Source: Emergencia sp. 1XD21-10 (lineage in GTDB: Bacteria; Bacillota; Clostridia; Peptostreptococcales; Anaerovoracaceae). Taken from it: a stretch of DNA of 64,000 nt. The stretch lies in NCBI RefSeq assembly GCF_009936045.1, contig NZ_QWEQ01000003.1, forward strand, positions 124,001 to 188,000, given 5' to 3'. The notes beneath the pieces were generated by a model. It was not told the DNA's origin and searched no databases. It saw only the letters and a program-made list of their open reading frames with translations. A program made the position numbers and the translations under genes. Positions 16,830-24,514 of the stretch are shown in pieces; within the stretch, counting starts at the first letter, position 1; each line of letters opens with the position of its first letter.

Positions 16830-18688
16830 ATCAGTCGGTCATTTTTTGCGGACAGTTCAATACATACCATCCTTTTCTGTTCCCTGCTCCTGCGTCTGCT
16901 CTCGTTTGACTTCTCCCTCTGCACCTTTTTCGCACATATCGGGCAATATTTTGAGATAGCAGAGCCGGGGACATATTCAACACCGCACACCGTACAATTC
17001 TTTGGCGGCAACGCTGTCCACCGTTTTGTGGGTGTAATATGTAATTCACCGACAAAGCCGATGAATTTATAATAAATCTTGATTTCCTGTTTCACTGTTC
17101 CGTCTGCCATCTTCTCACGCTCCGAAACAAGTATCTTGTCTATCAAGGCGTTTACAATGGTTGCGTCCAGTTCCTTAATGCCTTGGTAGTTGCGGATAAG
17201 GGAGAGGAAGTCACGGATTCCCTGCGATTTCTCGTAGCTTTCATTGAGCGTTTCCGTTACTTTTTTCAGTCTTGCTTCAATTTCAAGCTGTTCTTTCTGG
17301 TATTTCCCCGACATCATCTCAAAATTCCGCTCGGTGATACGCTCCATGACCTTATCCTCATAGAGAGAGGAAAACAGCCTGTCAAGCTCCGCAAGGCGTT
17401 TGTTCAGCTTCTTTTGTTCTTTCTCCATTGCTTTCGCTTTGCTCTGGTCTGTTTCCGTGAGCCGCTTCTCAATCGCCCTCACCGCCCGCTCGTCATTCAC
17501 CGCCATATCCGCAAAACGGTTGATGTCGGCAAGCACGGCGTTAAATAAATCCCTCGCTTCAATGGCGTGTGCGGTACACATAACATTGCCGTACCTGCCA
17601 TAATTATTACAGGTGTATTGTACGCAGTCGATGATGTCGGGGCGTTTCCTCCTGTTTGCGCTCATAGCCCGCAAAGCGTAGCCGCAGTCCGCACACTTGA
17701 TAACGCCTGCAAAAATGTTCTCAAAGCCGCCCTTATTTTCGGGTAATCTGCGGCTTGTGATAAGCTGCTGTACGGTGTCAAATTCCTCCTGCGTGACTAT
17801 CCCCTCATGGGTGTCGGGTATCACTTCCCATTCTTCGGGCAGCTTAGAGGGGCGTTTCCTGCTTTTCATGTTGGCGGCAATCCGCTTGTAGCCTGCAAGG
17901 TTTCCCGCATAGATAGGGCTTCTTAAAATGCCCCTCACGCTGTTCTCGCTCCAGATATAGCGGTTTTCTTCGTTGTCCTCAAAGTACCGTTCATAACCTG
18001 TTGCCCCCTGCTCCGCCGCATAAGCGGCAGGGCGTAAAATGTGCTGTTTATTGATGTGCTTACGGATTTTGGAGATTCCGTTTCCTGCTAATGCAAGGTC
18101 AAATATCTCCCTTACCACATGGGCAACCTTATCATCTATCAGCAGATGGTTGTGGTCGGCAGGGTCTTTGATATATCCGTAGGGTGCATACGTCCCCATG
18201 AATTTTCCCTGCTGAAATCTCGCACGGTATGCCGATTTTATCTTGACCGACACATCGGCGGAATACATTTCGTTTAGGATATTTCGGAATGGGGTAATAT
18301 CCATCGCTGATTTATTGAGCGTGTCCACGCCGTCATTGACCGCTATATACCTTACATTGTTTTCGGGGAAAAAGACTTCCAGATATAATCCGCAGTCAAG
18401 ATAATTCCTCCCCAATCTTGATAAATCTTTTGTAATCACGCAGTTTATCAGCCCGTTTTCAATGTCCTTAATCATGTTCTGGAAGCTCGGTCTTTGGAAA
18501 TTCGTACCAGAGTACCCGTCGTCCACATACGTTTTTGCCAAGTGCCAGCCCTGCTTTTTTACATAATCCGTGAGGATGGATTTCTGTGTGGCAATGCTCG
18601 CACTCTCGTTATCCGTGCCATCGTCTTTCGATAAGCGGCAGTAAATGCCTACTTCATAAATCTTATTTTCCGTTCTTATTCCTGCCAT
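16757..18688 (-). CDS. Large serine recombinase (site-specific integrase of the nested element)
   Basis: The 643-aa frame has an N-terminal resolvase domain: GIYCRLSKDDG with catalytic Ser20, then TYVDDGYSGTNFQRP and ITKDLSRLGRNYLDCG. The recombinase domain follows (residues 160-290), then a zinc-ribbon-like CADCGYALR and a coiled coil (about 400-480). A second Cys pair (CTVCGVEY...CPICAKK) lies near the end. Residues 620-643 are encoded by ICE helicase DNA beyond the att core. In the excised circle the frame would read CTG ATG TAG and end at residue 620. It catalyses integration and excision. Confidence 0.93.
   Translation of the reverse strand: MAGIRTENKIYEVGIYCRLSKDDGTDNESASIATQKSILTDYVKKQGWHLAKTYVDDGYSGTNFQRPSFQNMIKDIENGLINCVITKDLSRLGRNYLDCGLYLEVFFPENNVRYIAVNDGVDTLNKSAMDITPFRNILNEMYSADVSVKIKSAYRARFQQGKFMGTYAPYGYIKDPADHNHLLIDDKVAHVVREIFDLALAGNGISKIRKHINKQHILRPAAYAAEQGATGYERYFEDNEENRYIWSENSVRGILRSPIYAGNLAGYKRIAANMKSRKRPSKLPEEWEVIPDTHEGIVTQEEFDTVQQLITSRRLPENKGGFENIFAGVIKCADCGYALRAMSANRRKRPDIIDCVQYTCNNYGRYGNVMCTAHAIEARDLFNAVLADINRFADMAVNDERAVRAIEKRLTETDQSKAKAMEKEQKKLNKRLAELDRLFSSLYEDKVMERITERNFEMMSGKYQKEQLEIEARLKKVTETLNESYEKSQGIRDFLSLIRNYQGIKELDATIVNALIDKILVSEREKMADGTVKQEIKIYYKFIGFVGELHITPTKRWTALPPKNCTVCGVEYVPGSAISKYCPICAKKVQREKSNESRRRSREQKRMVCIELSAKNDRLIWNSVKAGSKGRAICSQRLKFTAM
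16831..16860 (+). repeat. Nested element terminal inverted repeat, left end
   Basis: Reading inward from the junction on the plus strand, the end contains GTCGGTCATTTTTTGCGGAC followed by AGTTCAA. The opposite end reads GTAGGACGGGTTTTGCGGAC then ATTCAA. The shared TTTTGCGGACA block is perfect and the outer part is degenerate. This is probably the recombinase arm-binding site. Confidence 0.75.
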
Positions 18689-18742
18689 GCTGTTAAACCT
18701 CCGTCTTTGCTCTACTTAATTTCATGTTCCATTGCGTACATT

Positions 18743-18934
18743 CTAAGCGGATATATCCTCATTGTCGAAGGTGTCATCTTTGGCAATCTTCCTCCGTATA
18801 TCCTCGGAGATAATCGGGATAAATGCTTCCGCAACAGTCTGTGTGCCGACATATTCCCGACTGATAATTACCTGCACTCGTGCTTTTGGCACGATACGCT
18901 TTCTCTTTCTGTTCGCTGTCTTATCCTCGCCCAT
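18743..18934 (-). CDS. Small basic protein upstream of the recombinase
   Basis: The ATG at 18934 (63 aa) follows AAAGGAAG and is preferred to the longer frame at 19009. It reads MGEDKTANRKRKRIVPKARV, then REYVGTQTVAEAFIPIISED. The basic N-terminus could bind DNA, as an excision helper would. I do not recognise a family. It lies 54 bases before the recombinase gene. Confidence 0.55.
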   Translation of the reverse strand: MGEDKTANRKRKRIVPKARVQVIISREYVGTQTVAEAFIPIISEDIRRKIAKDDTFDNEDISA

Positions 18935-19005
18935 ATTCAAATCTTCCTTTCCAGACAGGGAAGGGGAGCGTTTGAAAATGCCCCCACCCTGCCAATCAGA
19001 TACCA

Positions 19006-19236
19006 TCAATCGCCGCTGTTCAATTCTTTCTGCAATGCTTTAAGGAGTGCCGCCGCTTCATCAGCGGTCAATGTGATTCCCTTTCCACATTTCTCATGGT
19101 TCGGGGAAAAACTGCGGATGTCATACTTTGGCTCGTTCCCATTCCATGAAAGCAAGTTGATTTCCTTTGTATAGCCGCTTCCGCTCGCAGACAATACGGC
19201 AATTTCCTTTACAATCTCATACTGGATTTCTTTCAT
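19006..19236 (-). CDS. YdbC/PC4-like ssDNA-binding protein
   Basis: The start at 19236 (76 aa, MKEIQYEIVKEIAVLSASGS) follows GAGGTGG. The segments GYTKEINLLSWNGNEPKYDIRSFSPN and KCGKGITLTADEAAALLKAL match the PC4-like YdbC family, small dimers that bind single-stranded DNA. A role in transfer or replication of the element's single strand is likely. It lies between parB and the recombinase. Confidence 0.75.
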   Translation of the reverse strand: MKEIQYEIVKEIAVLSASGSGYTKEINLLSWNGNEPKYDIRSFSPNHEKCGKGITLTADEAAALLKALQKELNSGD

Positions 19237-19313
19237 TTTCCACCTCAACTTTCTGTCTTATCTGGCTGTCTTTTTCTTCCACTGCCTTATATTTACCTCC
19301 CGAAAAGAGAAGA

Positions 19314-20168
19314 TTAGCGGCTGTCCCTGTTCCGTTTCCTCTGTAATTCACGCTCTAAAAGTTTGATGATGGTGTCCTCCATCTGCTTCGGCGTTGTGTT
19401 CTTCGGGAAATATTTTTTCAGCTTGCTTGTGTTGATTTTCAATGTTTCTTTCTGGTTTCCCTTTTCCTCCGTCATAATCTCAAATATCGTATCCATATCA
19501 AGACGCCCGCTCTGGCTCAAGGTTTTCATCCGCTGTGCCTGTGAGAGTGAGGGCGTTGCTTCTTCACTTTCCATTGTGGCGAATAAATTCTCCTGCTCGT
19601 CTTTCTTCAAAAAAGACAGCTCCACCGCAGGCGTGAGGGCGATTTTCCCCTCGTCCACCATCTGCAAAATCGGCGGTATCAGCTCCGTCAATCGGATAAA
19701 ACGCTGCACGGTCATCCTGCCAATGCCGAAGCTCTGCGCCACTTTATCGTCCGTCCGCAACTTCGTCCCAACTTGTGACGAGGTTAAATCTGTGCGGAAG
19801 CCCTGCCGCTTCATGGCTTCGGATTTCATCTTGTAGGCAAACGCCCGCTCGCTCGGCAGGATATTTTCACGCTGTAAATTACTGTCTACAAGGGTGATAA
19901 TGGCTCGGTCACGGTCTAAGGGCAGGACAAAAGCGGGGATTGTGTTTACCCCTGCAAGCTCCGAAGCACGCACACGCCGCTGCCCTGCAATGATTTCATA
20001 TCCATCCCCGTCCTCTTTCGGGCGTGTGATGATCGGCGTTACAATGCCAAACTCTTTGATACTCTCTGCTAATTCTGACAGCATTTCGTCCTCCACTACA
20101 TGAAACGGGTTATCGGGAAACGGATATAAATCTGCGGTCTTTAATACCTTAAAATCCTGTTTCTTCAT
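19314..20168 (-). CDS. ParB/Spo0J-type DNA-binding protein, nested element
   Basis: The 284-aa protein has the ParB N-terminal domain (YPFPDNPFHV, then IAGQRRVRASELAG and VDSNLQRENILPSERAFAYK), a helix-turn-helix (VAQSFGIGRMTVQRFIRLTE) and a C-terminal oligomerisation tail. It is clearly homologous to the ICE ParB (43626-44570). No parA accompanies it in the nested element. It may rely on the ICE ParA or act only as a DNA-binding regulator. Confidence 0.9.
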   Translation of the reverse strand: MKKQDFKVLKTADLYPFPDNPFHVVEDEMLSELAESIKEFGIVTPIITRPKEDGDGYEIIAGQRRVRASELAGVNTIPAFVLPLDRDRAIITLVDSNLQRENILPSERAFAYKMKSEAMKRQGFRTDLTSSQVGTKLRTDDKVAQSFGIGRMTVQRFIRLTELIPPILQMVDEGKIALTPAVELSFLKKDEQENLFATMESEEATPSLSQAQRMKTLSQSGRLDMDTIFEIMTEEKGNQKETLKINTSKLKKYFPKNTTPKQMEDTIIKLLERELQRKRNRDSR

Positions 20169-20176
20169 TCACATTC

Positions 20177-21142
20177 CTACCTTTCTTTCGCTCTATTCCG
20201 ATTGCTTTTCTGCAATTCCGCTAATACTTCTGACGGTACTTTTTTCAATAACCTTTCCATCTGCTGATTGGTTTTCTGCAACTCAAATATCCTCTGGTTG
20301 GCTTTCTGTACCTTTAATTCCTGCTCGTACTTTTCATCACGCATACGCCCCGCATAATCGGATTCCTGCCCGATTCTCTCTTTCAAGCTGTCAATATACG
20401 TCTGCTGTTTTCCGATTTCCTTAGAGAATTTCTCCACGTCTGGGAGCCATGCCGCAATCAGTTCCAGAGCCTTGTCACGCTTCTTTCCTGCGTTAAAGGC
20501 GTTGATGTCGGAGAGGGCAGACACGATTTCCGCATACTGTTTATCCAGCCTGCCGCCCAGTTTATAGAGCCATGTGGGGATATGCTTCCGTCTGGTTTCC
20601 ATTGAGGACTGACCTCTTTCAAGCTGATTCCATCGTGAGGACATCCGCTCATGGTAGGCGGTCTGCCACTCGGATAAGGATTTCTGGTTGCCTAAGATGG
20701 CTTTCGCTGACAGCTTGTTATCTGGCGTAATTGGTACAAAACATAAGTGCATATGGGGCGTTCTCTCGTCCATATGGACAACAGCGGAGAGGATATTCTG
20801 CTTCCCCACACGCTCCGAAATGAAGTCAAGAGCCGTCTGGAAATACTCTCTTTGTTCTTCGGTCGGTAAGCTGTTCATAAATTCTGGGGAAGCTGTGATG
20901 AGTGTTTCCACCATCATCACGCTGTCTTTCCTCACTTTACAGCCTGCTTCAGCTACCATTCGGTTTATCTCTTTCTTGTAGGTGTAACGGGGCGGATTCA
21001 CAAGATGGTAGTTATCTTTGGAGCGTCCCACGTCAATGTCTGGATTGCTTTTATAGGCTTCTTTCTTCCGCTCGTTGTGGCGTTCACAAGCCGCAACGCC
21101 GCCCGCTTTCCGTTTCTGGAAACGAAGGATTGCATAGGACAT
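20177..21142 (-). CDS. MobV-type relaxase (Mob/Pre family)
   Basis: The 321-aa protein begins MSYAILRFQKRKAGGVAACE, with the Mob_Pre motif I, HxN-type ERHNERK, and a metal/active motif HMDERTPHMHLCF (His123, Glu126, His130, His132). The C-terminal third is a coiled coil. It nicks the matching oriT at 21342-21378. The ribosome site is GAAAGGAAG. With no coupling protein or channel in the nested element, transfer must use a host ICE. Confidence 0.93.
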   Translation of the reverse strand: MSYAILRFQKRKAGGVAACERHNERKKEAYKSNPDIDVGRSKDNYHLVNPPRYTYKKEINRMVAEAGCKVRKDSVMMVETLITASPEFMNSLPTEEQREYFQTALDFISERVGKQNILSAVVHMDERTPHMHLCFVPITPDNKLSAKAILGNQKSLSEWQTAYHERMSSRWNQLERGQSSMETRRKHIPTWLYKLGGRLDKQYAEIVSALSDINAFNAGKKRDKALELIAAWLPDVEKFSKEIGKQQTYIDSLKERIGQESDYAGRMRDEKYEQELKVQKANQRIFELQKTNQQMERLLKKVPSEVLAELQKSNRNRAKER

Positions 21143-21185
21143 AGTTCATCATCTTCCTTTCTTTCGGCGGGTAATCTTCCAAAGG

Positions 21186-21690
21186 GTGACGGTTGGTGAC
21201 GGTGGTGACGGTGTTTTTGGGATACCCCCACGGGAGCCGCCGACTGTCACCGCACATTCTTCCATCCGTAGCCGCAGGGCGTAGGATGGGCAGGGCGTAA
21301 GCCCTGCATTAAGGGAGTCCAGAGGGAACGTCTGGCACACGACTTTGCAGGGCAAAGTGTAGTGTGTTACACCCTGTAAACGCAGTCGGAAAAATCGGAG
21401 GATTTTTCTGACCGCAGGGGTGGCTTTACAAGCCGAAAAGGGCGAGTAATGCCCACGCCTGCACTTTGCGTTTATGGGGTGTTCTCCCGAAGGGCAGAAC
21501 CGCCGATTTTACATACATTTGCTATGACGGTGACAGCAACAGGGGGTATCCCAAAAACACCGTCACTACCGTCACTGACCGTCACGCATAAGCCAAAGCC
21601 GCCGACTTCACATAGCTTTTAGGTGACAGTGACAGCGGCAGGGGGTATCCCAAAAACACCGTCACCATCGTCACTACCGTCACCGTCCGT
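21186..21690. repeat. Iteron-like region: three copies of a 25-bp repeat with GTGAC(G/A)GT arrays
   Basis: The block GGGGGTATCCCAAAAACACC with flanking bases occurs directly at 21541-21566 and 21640-21665 and inverted at 21205-21229. Each is next to tandem GTGACGGT or ACCGTCAC units. The last copy lies inside the 3' end of the RepA-like gene and encodes its tail. This layout resembles a replication origin beside a Rep gene, or recognition sites for the element ParB. Confidence 0.65.
21342..21378 (+). other. oriT of the nested element (MobV/pMV158 type)
   Basis: A 7-bp inverted repeat ACTTTGC-AGG-GCAAAGT (21342-21358) is followed by GTAGTGTGTTACACCC. The TAGTGTG/TTA core is the known nick sequence of MobV relaxases such as MobM of pMV158; the nick would fall between 21366 and 21367. 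The mobV gene starts 200 bases away. This is the clearest short functional site in the window. Confidence 0.88.
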
Positions 21691-22659
21691 ATCCTCCTGC
21701 CTTGCAAGGGAAATCAGCCTGTGGCTGTTCTTGCGGCAAAAGTCATAGCGGATATGGTTTTCAAGCAGGAAGTCAAGGCGGTACTCGTTCATCCATTTTG
21801 TTAAGACATTCGCCGCTGTCCCTGTTTCCCCTAGAGCGTCCAACAACTCTGTGGCTGTGCCAGTCCATTTCTCTTTGTCCTGCATGAAATTTACAATCCG
21901 AAAAAGGATATCTGGTATCGCTTCTTTGGCAAGCTGTTCCTGCTCTTTCCGCTCCACCAGTTCCCAACTGCAATCACGGAAGCGGAGCGTGAACTCCTGA
22001 TAGGGCGTGTCCCTGCCCGTCACATACAGCTTTGCGGCATTGGATACACGGCTTTCCTGTTCCAGAACAAAGGTTGCGTCCGCACTCCCCGTCAAGCCTG
22101 TCGTGCCAGACACCTTATTGAACACATCGCTGTCATTCTGCTTTCGGATGTGGTGGACGACTACCACCGCAAGAGAGTGCCTGTCGGCAAAGTCTTTGAT
22201 AAGGGAAATATCCCCATAATCACTGGCATAGGCGTTGTCTTTGGAAGTGGTACGGACTTTCTGCAAGGTGTCAATGACAATGAGCCTGCTGTCTGGATAT
22301 TCTTTCAAATAGTCCTCTAACTGCACGATAAGACCGTCTGGCAGCTTATCGCTCGCCACGGCAAAGTGAAGCCGCCCGCTTGCTTCGTCCGTTAAGCGAA
22401 ACAGCCTGTCTTGTATGCGGCAGAATGTGTCCTCAAGGCAGAGGTAAAGCACATCGCCCTCCTGTGTGGGCATATCCCACAATGGGATTCCCTGCGACAC
22501 GCAGAGGCAGAGCTTTAACATGAGCCAGCTCTTGCCGATTTTCTGTGAGCCGCAAAACAGGATTAAGCCTGTGGGTATCAGACTATCCACCACAAAGGAC
22601 GGCTTCTCAAGCGGCTCATAAAGGAGCGTGTCGGCGTTGACGGTCTGAAGCTTCTGCAT
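21619..22659 (-). CDS. RepA-like AAA ATPase (RSF1010 RepA/DnaB-like helicase)
   Basis: The 346-aa protein has a RecA-like core: Walker A ILFCGSQKIGKSWL (residues 33-46), a DVLYLCLEDTFCRIQDR strand, Walker B RLIVIDTLQK and VVVVHHIRK. This is the hexameric helicase family of plasmid RepA. It probably opens the origin or moves on transferred DNA. The last 25 codons (DTDGDGSDDGDGVFGIPP...) are encoded by the iteron repeat itself. The start follows AAAGGAGG. Confidence 0.85.
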   Translation of the reverse strand: MQKLQTVNADTLLYEPLEKPSFVVDSLIPTGLILFCGSQKIGKSWLMLKLCLCVSQGIPLWDMPTQEGDVLYLCLEDTFCRIQDRLFRLTDEASGRLHFAVASDKLPDGLIVQLEDYLKEYPDSRLIVIDTLQKVRTTSKDNAYASDYGDISLIKDFADRHSLAVVVVHHIRKQNDSDVFNKVSGTTGLTGSADATFVLEQESRVSNAAKLYVTGRDTPYQEFTLRFRDCSWELVERKEQEQLAKEAIPDILFRIVNFMQDKEKWTGTATELLDALGETGTAANVLTKWMNEYRLDFLLENHIRYDFCRKNSHRLISLARQEDTDGDGSDDGDGVFGIPPAAVTVT

Positions 22660-22702
22660 GGGATTCCTCCTTTCGGGCGGTGTCTTTGGTTTTGTTGCAC
22701 AT
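22616..22702 (-). CDS. Possible 28-aa leader ORF overlapping repA start
   Basis: An ATG at 22702 sits behind a very good AAGGAGG site and opens MCNKTKDTARKEESHAEASD..., ending 44 bases inside the RepA-like gene. The repA ribosome site lies inside it. It may couple or limit repA translation. Too short to judge by composition. Confidence 0.35.
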   Translation of the reverse strand: MCNKTKDTARKEESHAEASDRQRRHAPL

Positions 22703-22726
22703 AAAAATAAACCTCCTTAAAAAGAT

Positions 22727-22813
22727 TTACTCCCACGAATAAATGAGAGTATGTAATGCCGCCAGTCCCACGCCAATCAAGAGCAGATTTCTTTTTCGGG
22801 CGGTAACGGTCAC
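22727..22813 (-). CDS. Possible 28-aa hydrophobic peptide
   Basis: A GTG at 22813 overlaps the stop of the sigma-factor gene (CGTGA) and opens a frame with one hydrophobic helix, RNLLLIGVGLAALHTLIYSW. The overlap suggests translational coupling. No family is recognised and evidence is weak. Confidence 0.35.
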   Translation of the reverse strand: MTVTARKRNLLLIGVGLAALHTLIYSWE

Positions 22814-23283
22814 GGTTGGAGATACTTCCTCATTTCTGCCTTAACCTTTTCCCTTGCAACAGAAACGGATTTCTGAATTGCGGAAGCGGTGCAATGCTCC
22901 ATCTTACCGATTTGGTAAAAGTTGAAATCATACTCGTAGTAGAGCAGGAAACGCCGCCTTTGTATCTCTGGCAGTCGGGCAACCGCCTTATAGAACATTT
23001 CATTTCTTTCTTTTTCAATCATTCTTTCATCAAGCGTTTTAGGCACTCGCAACGCACGTCTGTAAAGGGTTTCATCCCATACCTCGTTAAATTCCCTGTG
23101 CCGCTGATTCCATTGTTGAAGATTCCTGTTCCTGCGTTCCATCTGCCGAAATTCAATGAATAACTGCTCTGACACTTCCAGCTCGTGATGTTCCCCCTGC
23201 CCGTCCTTAAAACTGATAGAATACCTTGTGCCGCTTTCGGCGGCTTCTTCTTTCAGCGTATATGTCTTTGCCCCGTATGCCAT
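22810..23283 (-). CDS. Sigma-70 family RNA polymerase sigma factor (region 4-like)
   Basis: The 157-aa protein has an N-terminal beta-rich part (AKTYTLKEEAAESGTRYSISF), a basic central helix (RQMERRNRNLQQWNQRHREF), and a C-terminal region-4-like helix-turn-helix (RLPEIQRRRFLLYYEYDFNFYQIGKMEHCTASAIQKSVS). It resembles the short sigma-like regulators of Tn916-type elements. It likely controls the element's transfer genes. A second similar factor lies directly upstream. Confidence 0.75.
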   Translation of the reverse strand: MAYGAKTYTLKEEAAESGTRYSISFKDGQGEHHELEVSEQLFIEFRQMERRNRNLQQWNQRHREFNEVWDETLYRRALRVPKTLDERMIEKERNEMFYKAVARLPEIQRRRFLLYYEYDFNFYQIGKMEHCTASAIQKSVSVAREKVKAEMRKYLQP

Positions 23284-23349
23284 TTCCTTTCCTCCCGAAA
23301 AAAATTGAGTGAGAGGATTGCCCTCTCACCCAATAGCCCGTAGGGATGC

Positions 23350-23793
23350 TTAAATTTCCCCGAAAGGATAAAAAATAGGCTTTAATTTTTTACGGAGCCT
23401 TTCAAGGCGTTTATAGACCGCCCTTTCGGTAAGTCCTGCCATTGCCGCAATCTCCCTTGTGGAATACCCCTGCATTTTCAACAGGAGAATGAGCAGGGTA
23501 TGCTTGTCCACCGTAAGCAATGCTTGATACAATTTCTCGTCCTCAATCTCGTCCAGTAAGTCCGCAACGGTATTCGGCTCTGCCTGCTGTTCGGTGTCCG
23601 CCATTCCCTCAAGGTATTCCCCGAAGTCGCTCGTCCATCGGTAAAACCGCCTGTTGGAATTAAAGTCTGCCCTGTCCTCTATGCGGATTTGCTCAATGAC
23701 CGCTTCATCAACGCCGCACTCCCGCAGCACCTTTTCCTCGGCTTCTTTCCAGATACGCCACTTCCTGTCCTCTCGTCCGTGGTTATATGCCAT
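23350..23793 (-). CDS. Sigma-70 region 4-like regulator
   Basis: The 147-aa protein ends in a sigma region-4 helix-turn-helix: KLYQALLTVDKHTLLILLLKMQGYSTREIAAMAGLTERAVYKRLERLRKKL. The N-terminal half (RKWRIWKEAEEKVLRECGVDEA...) resembles the dimerising or core-binding part of Tn916 Orf7-type factors. It is preceded by a 400-base leader with a strong terminator hairpin, so its expression may be controlled by attenuation. Confidence 0.75.
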   Translation of the reverse strand: MAYNHGREDRKWRIWKEAEEKVLRECGVDEAVIEQIRIEDRADFNSNRRFYRWTSDFGEYLEGMADTEQQAEPNTVADLLDEIEDEKLYQALLTVDKHTLLILLLKMQGYSTREIAAMAGLTERAVYKRLERLRKKLKPIFYPFGEI

Positions 23794-24230
23794 TTCTTAT
23801 TTCCTCCAATCCGAATTTTTGAAAATGTAAAAATCCAGATTGGAAAGGCGGCGAACGACAGCCAACAGCGGAAACAGCCTTGCGGCATATTCCGATAAAA
23901 AACGACAAAAGAAAAACCGCAAAGGTTCTGTGACCTCTACGGTTATAGGAGATACATATTCTGTTAAGTGGAGATTCTACTTCTGGTTTCATGGTGAGAA
24001 GTAGCGTTGCATTGGCAGGGATTTTTTTAACTGGCTTCCTGCCATTCCCCGATATGCTATGTATAGATAAATATTGCTTTGTATGAAAAAATAAATAACC
24101 ACTCGAAAAAAGGACATAAAAAATCCCTCCAAACTCTAAAACAGGTCTGGAGAGTGTCTGTTAAGTCTTTTCGGGCATAGCAATACCGCCCACCACACGC
24201 CGTTTTTTTATATGGTGGGCGTTCGCCTTA
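23794..24230 (-). promoter_or_regulatory. Long structured leader before the sigma-factor pair
   Basis: This stretch of about 430 bases has no convincing gene. It holds a perfect 9-bp inverted repeat CGCCCACCA/TGGTGGGCG (24187-24195, 24213-24221), a terminator at 24118-24152 and a further GGCAGGGA/TCCTGCC-like pairing near 24020-24055. A short open frame (69 codons, 23783-23992) overlaps the sigma start and is probably fortuitous. Attenuation control is inferred by analogy with Tn916-like leaders. Confidence 0.45.
24118..24152 (-). terminator. Terminator or attenuator hairpin in the sigma leader
   Basis: On the minus strand, CTCCAGAC pairs with GTTTGGAG (one G-U pair, 10-base loop) and is followed by GGATTTTTTATG. 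This is a good intrinsic terminator lying inside the leader, 325 bases before the sigma-like gene. Confidence 0.65.
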
Positions 24231-24248
24231 AACCCTTATGGAATAAAA

Positions 24249-24291
24249 CAGAGCCGATAAACTGTGATTGCTCACTTGTTCATCGGCTCTG
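24249..24291 (-). terminator. Rho-independent terminator of the ilvBN-KTR operon
   Basis: A perfect 10-bp stem CAGAGCCGAT / ATCGGCTCTG is followed on the minus strand by TTTTATTCC, 4 bases after the stop codon of the KTR gene. Confidence 0.8.
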
Positions 24292-24294
24292 CGT

Positions 24295-24486
24295 CTATGC
24301 GTCTGGCTCTTTAATAATTGAGATATTCCATTTCTCTGCATTGATTAGGGTTTCCTGCCTGCATTTCGGGCAAAACAGTGGGAAATTTTTTAACACTGTA
24401 TTATTTCGTAACTTCAACCTTGTCTTATTATTGCAAACAGGACATAAAATCCACTTTTCTTTTTGTCTTTCTTTTCTCTGTTTCAT
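24295..24486 (-). CDS. Cysteine-rich KTR domain protein
   Basis: The core reads KWILCPVCNNKTRLKLRNNT, then NFPLFCPKCRQETLINAEKW and IIKEPDA, the standard KTR zinc-knuckle protein found beside cargo genes in clostridial mobile elements. I chose the ATG at 24486 (63 aa); a TTG/ATG frame reaching 24552 overlaps ilvN. Two CPxC pairs should bind one zinc. Role unknown. Confidence 0.85.
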   Translation of the reverse strand: MKQRKERQKEKWILCPVCNNKTRLKLRNNTVLKNFPLFCPKCRQETLINAEKWNISIIKEPDA

Positions 24487-24514
24487 TTCTATTTTGCATG
24501 AAGCATTACAGCCG

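Noticed and set aside
23783-23992. 69-codon frame MKPEVESPLNRICISYNRRG... before the sigma-like gene
   Set aside because: It overlaps the sigma-like start, contains that gene's ribosome site and has no family resemblance. More likely part of the untranslated leader.
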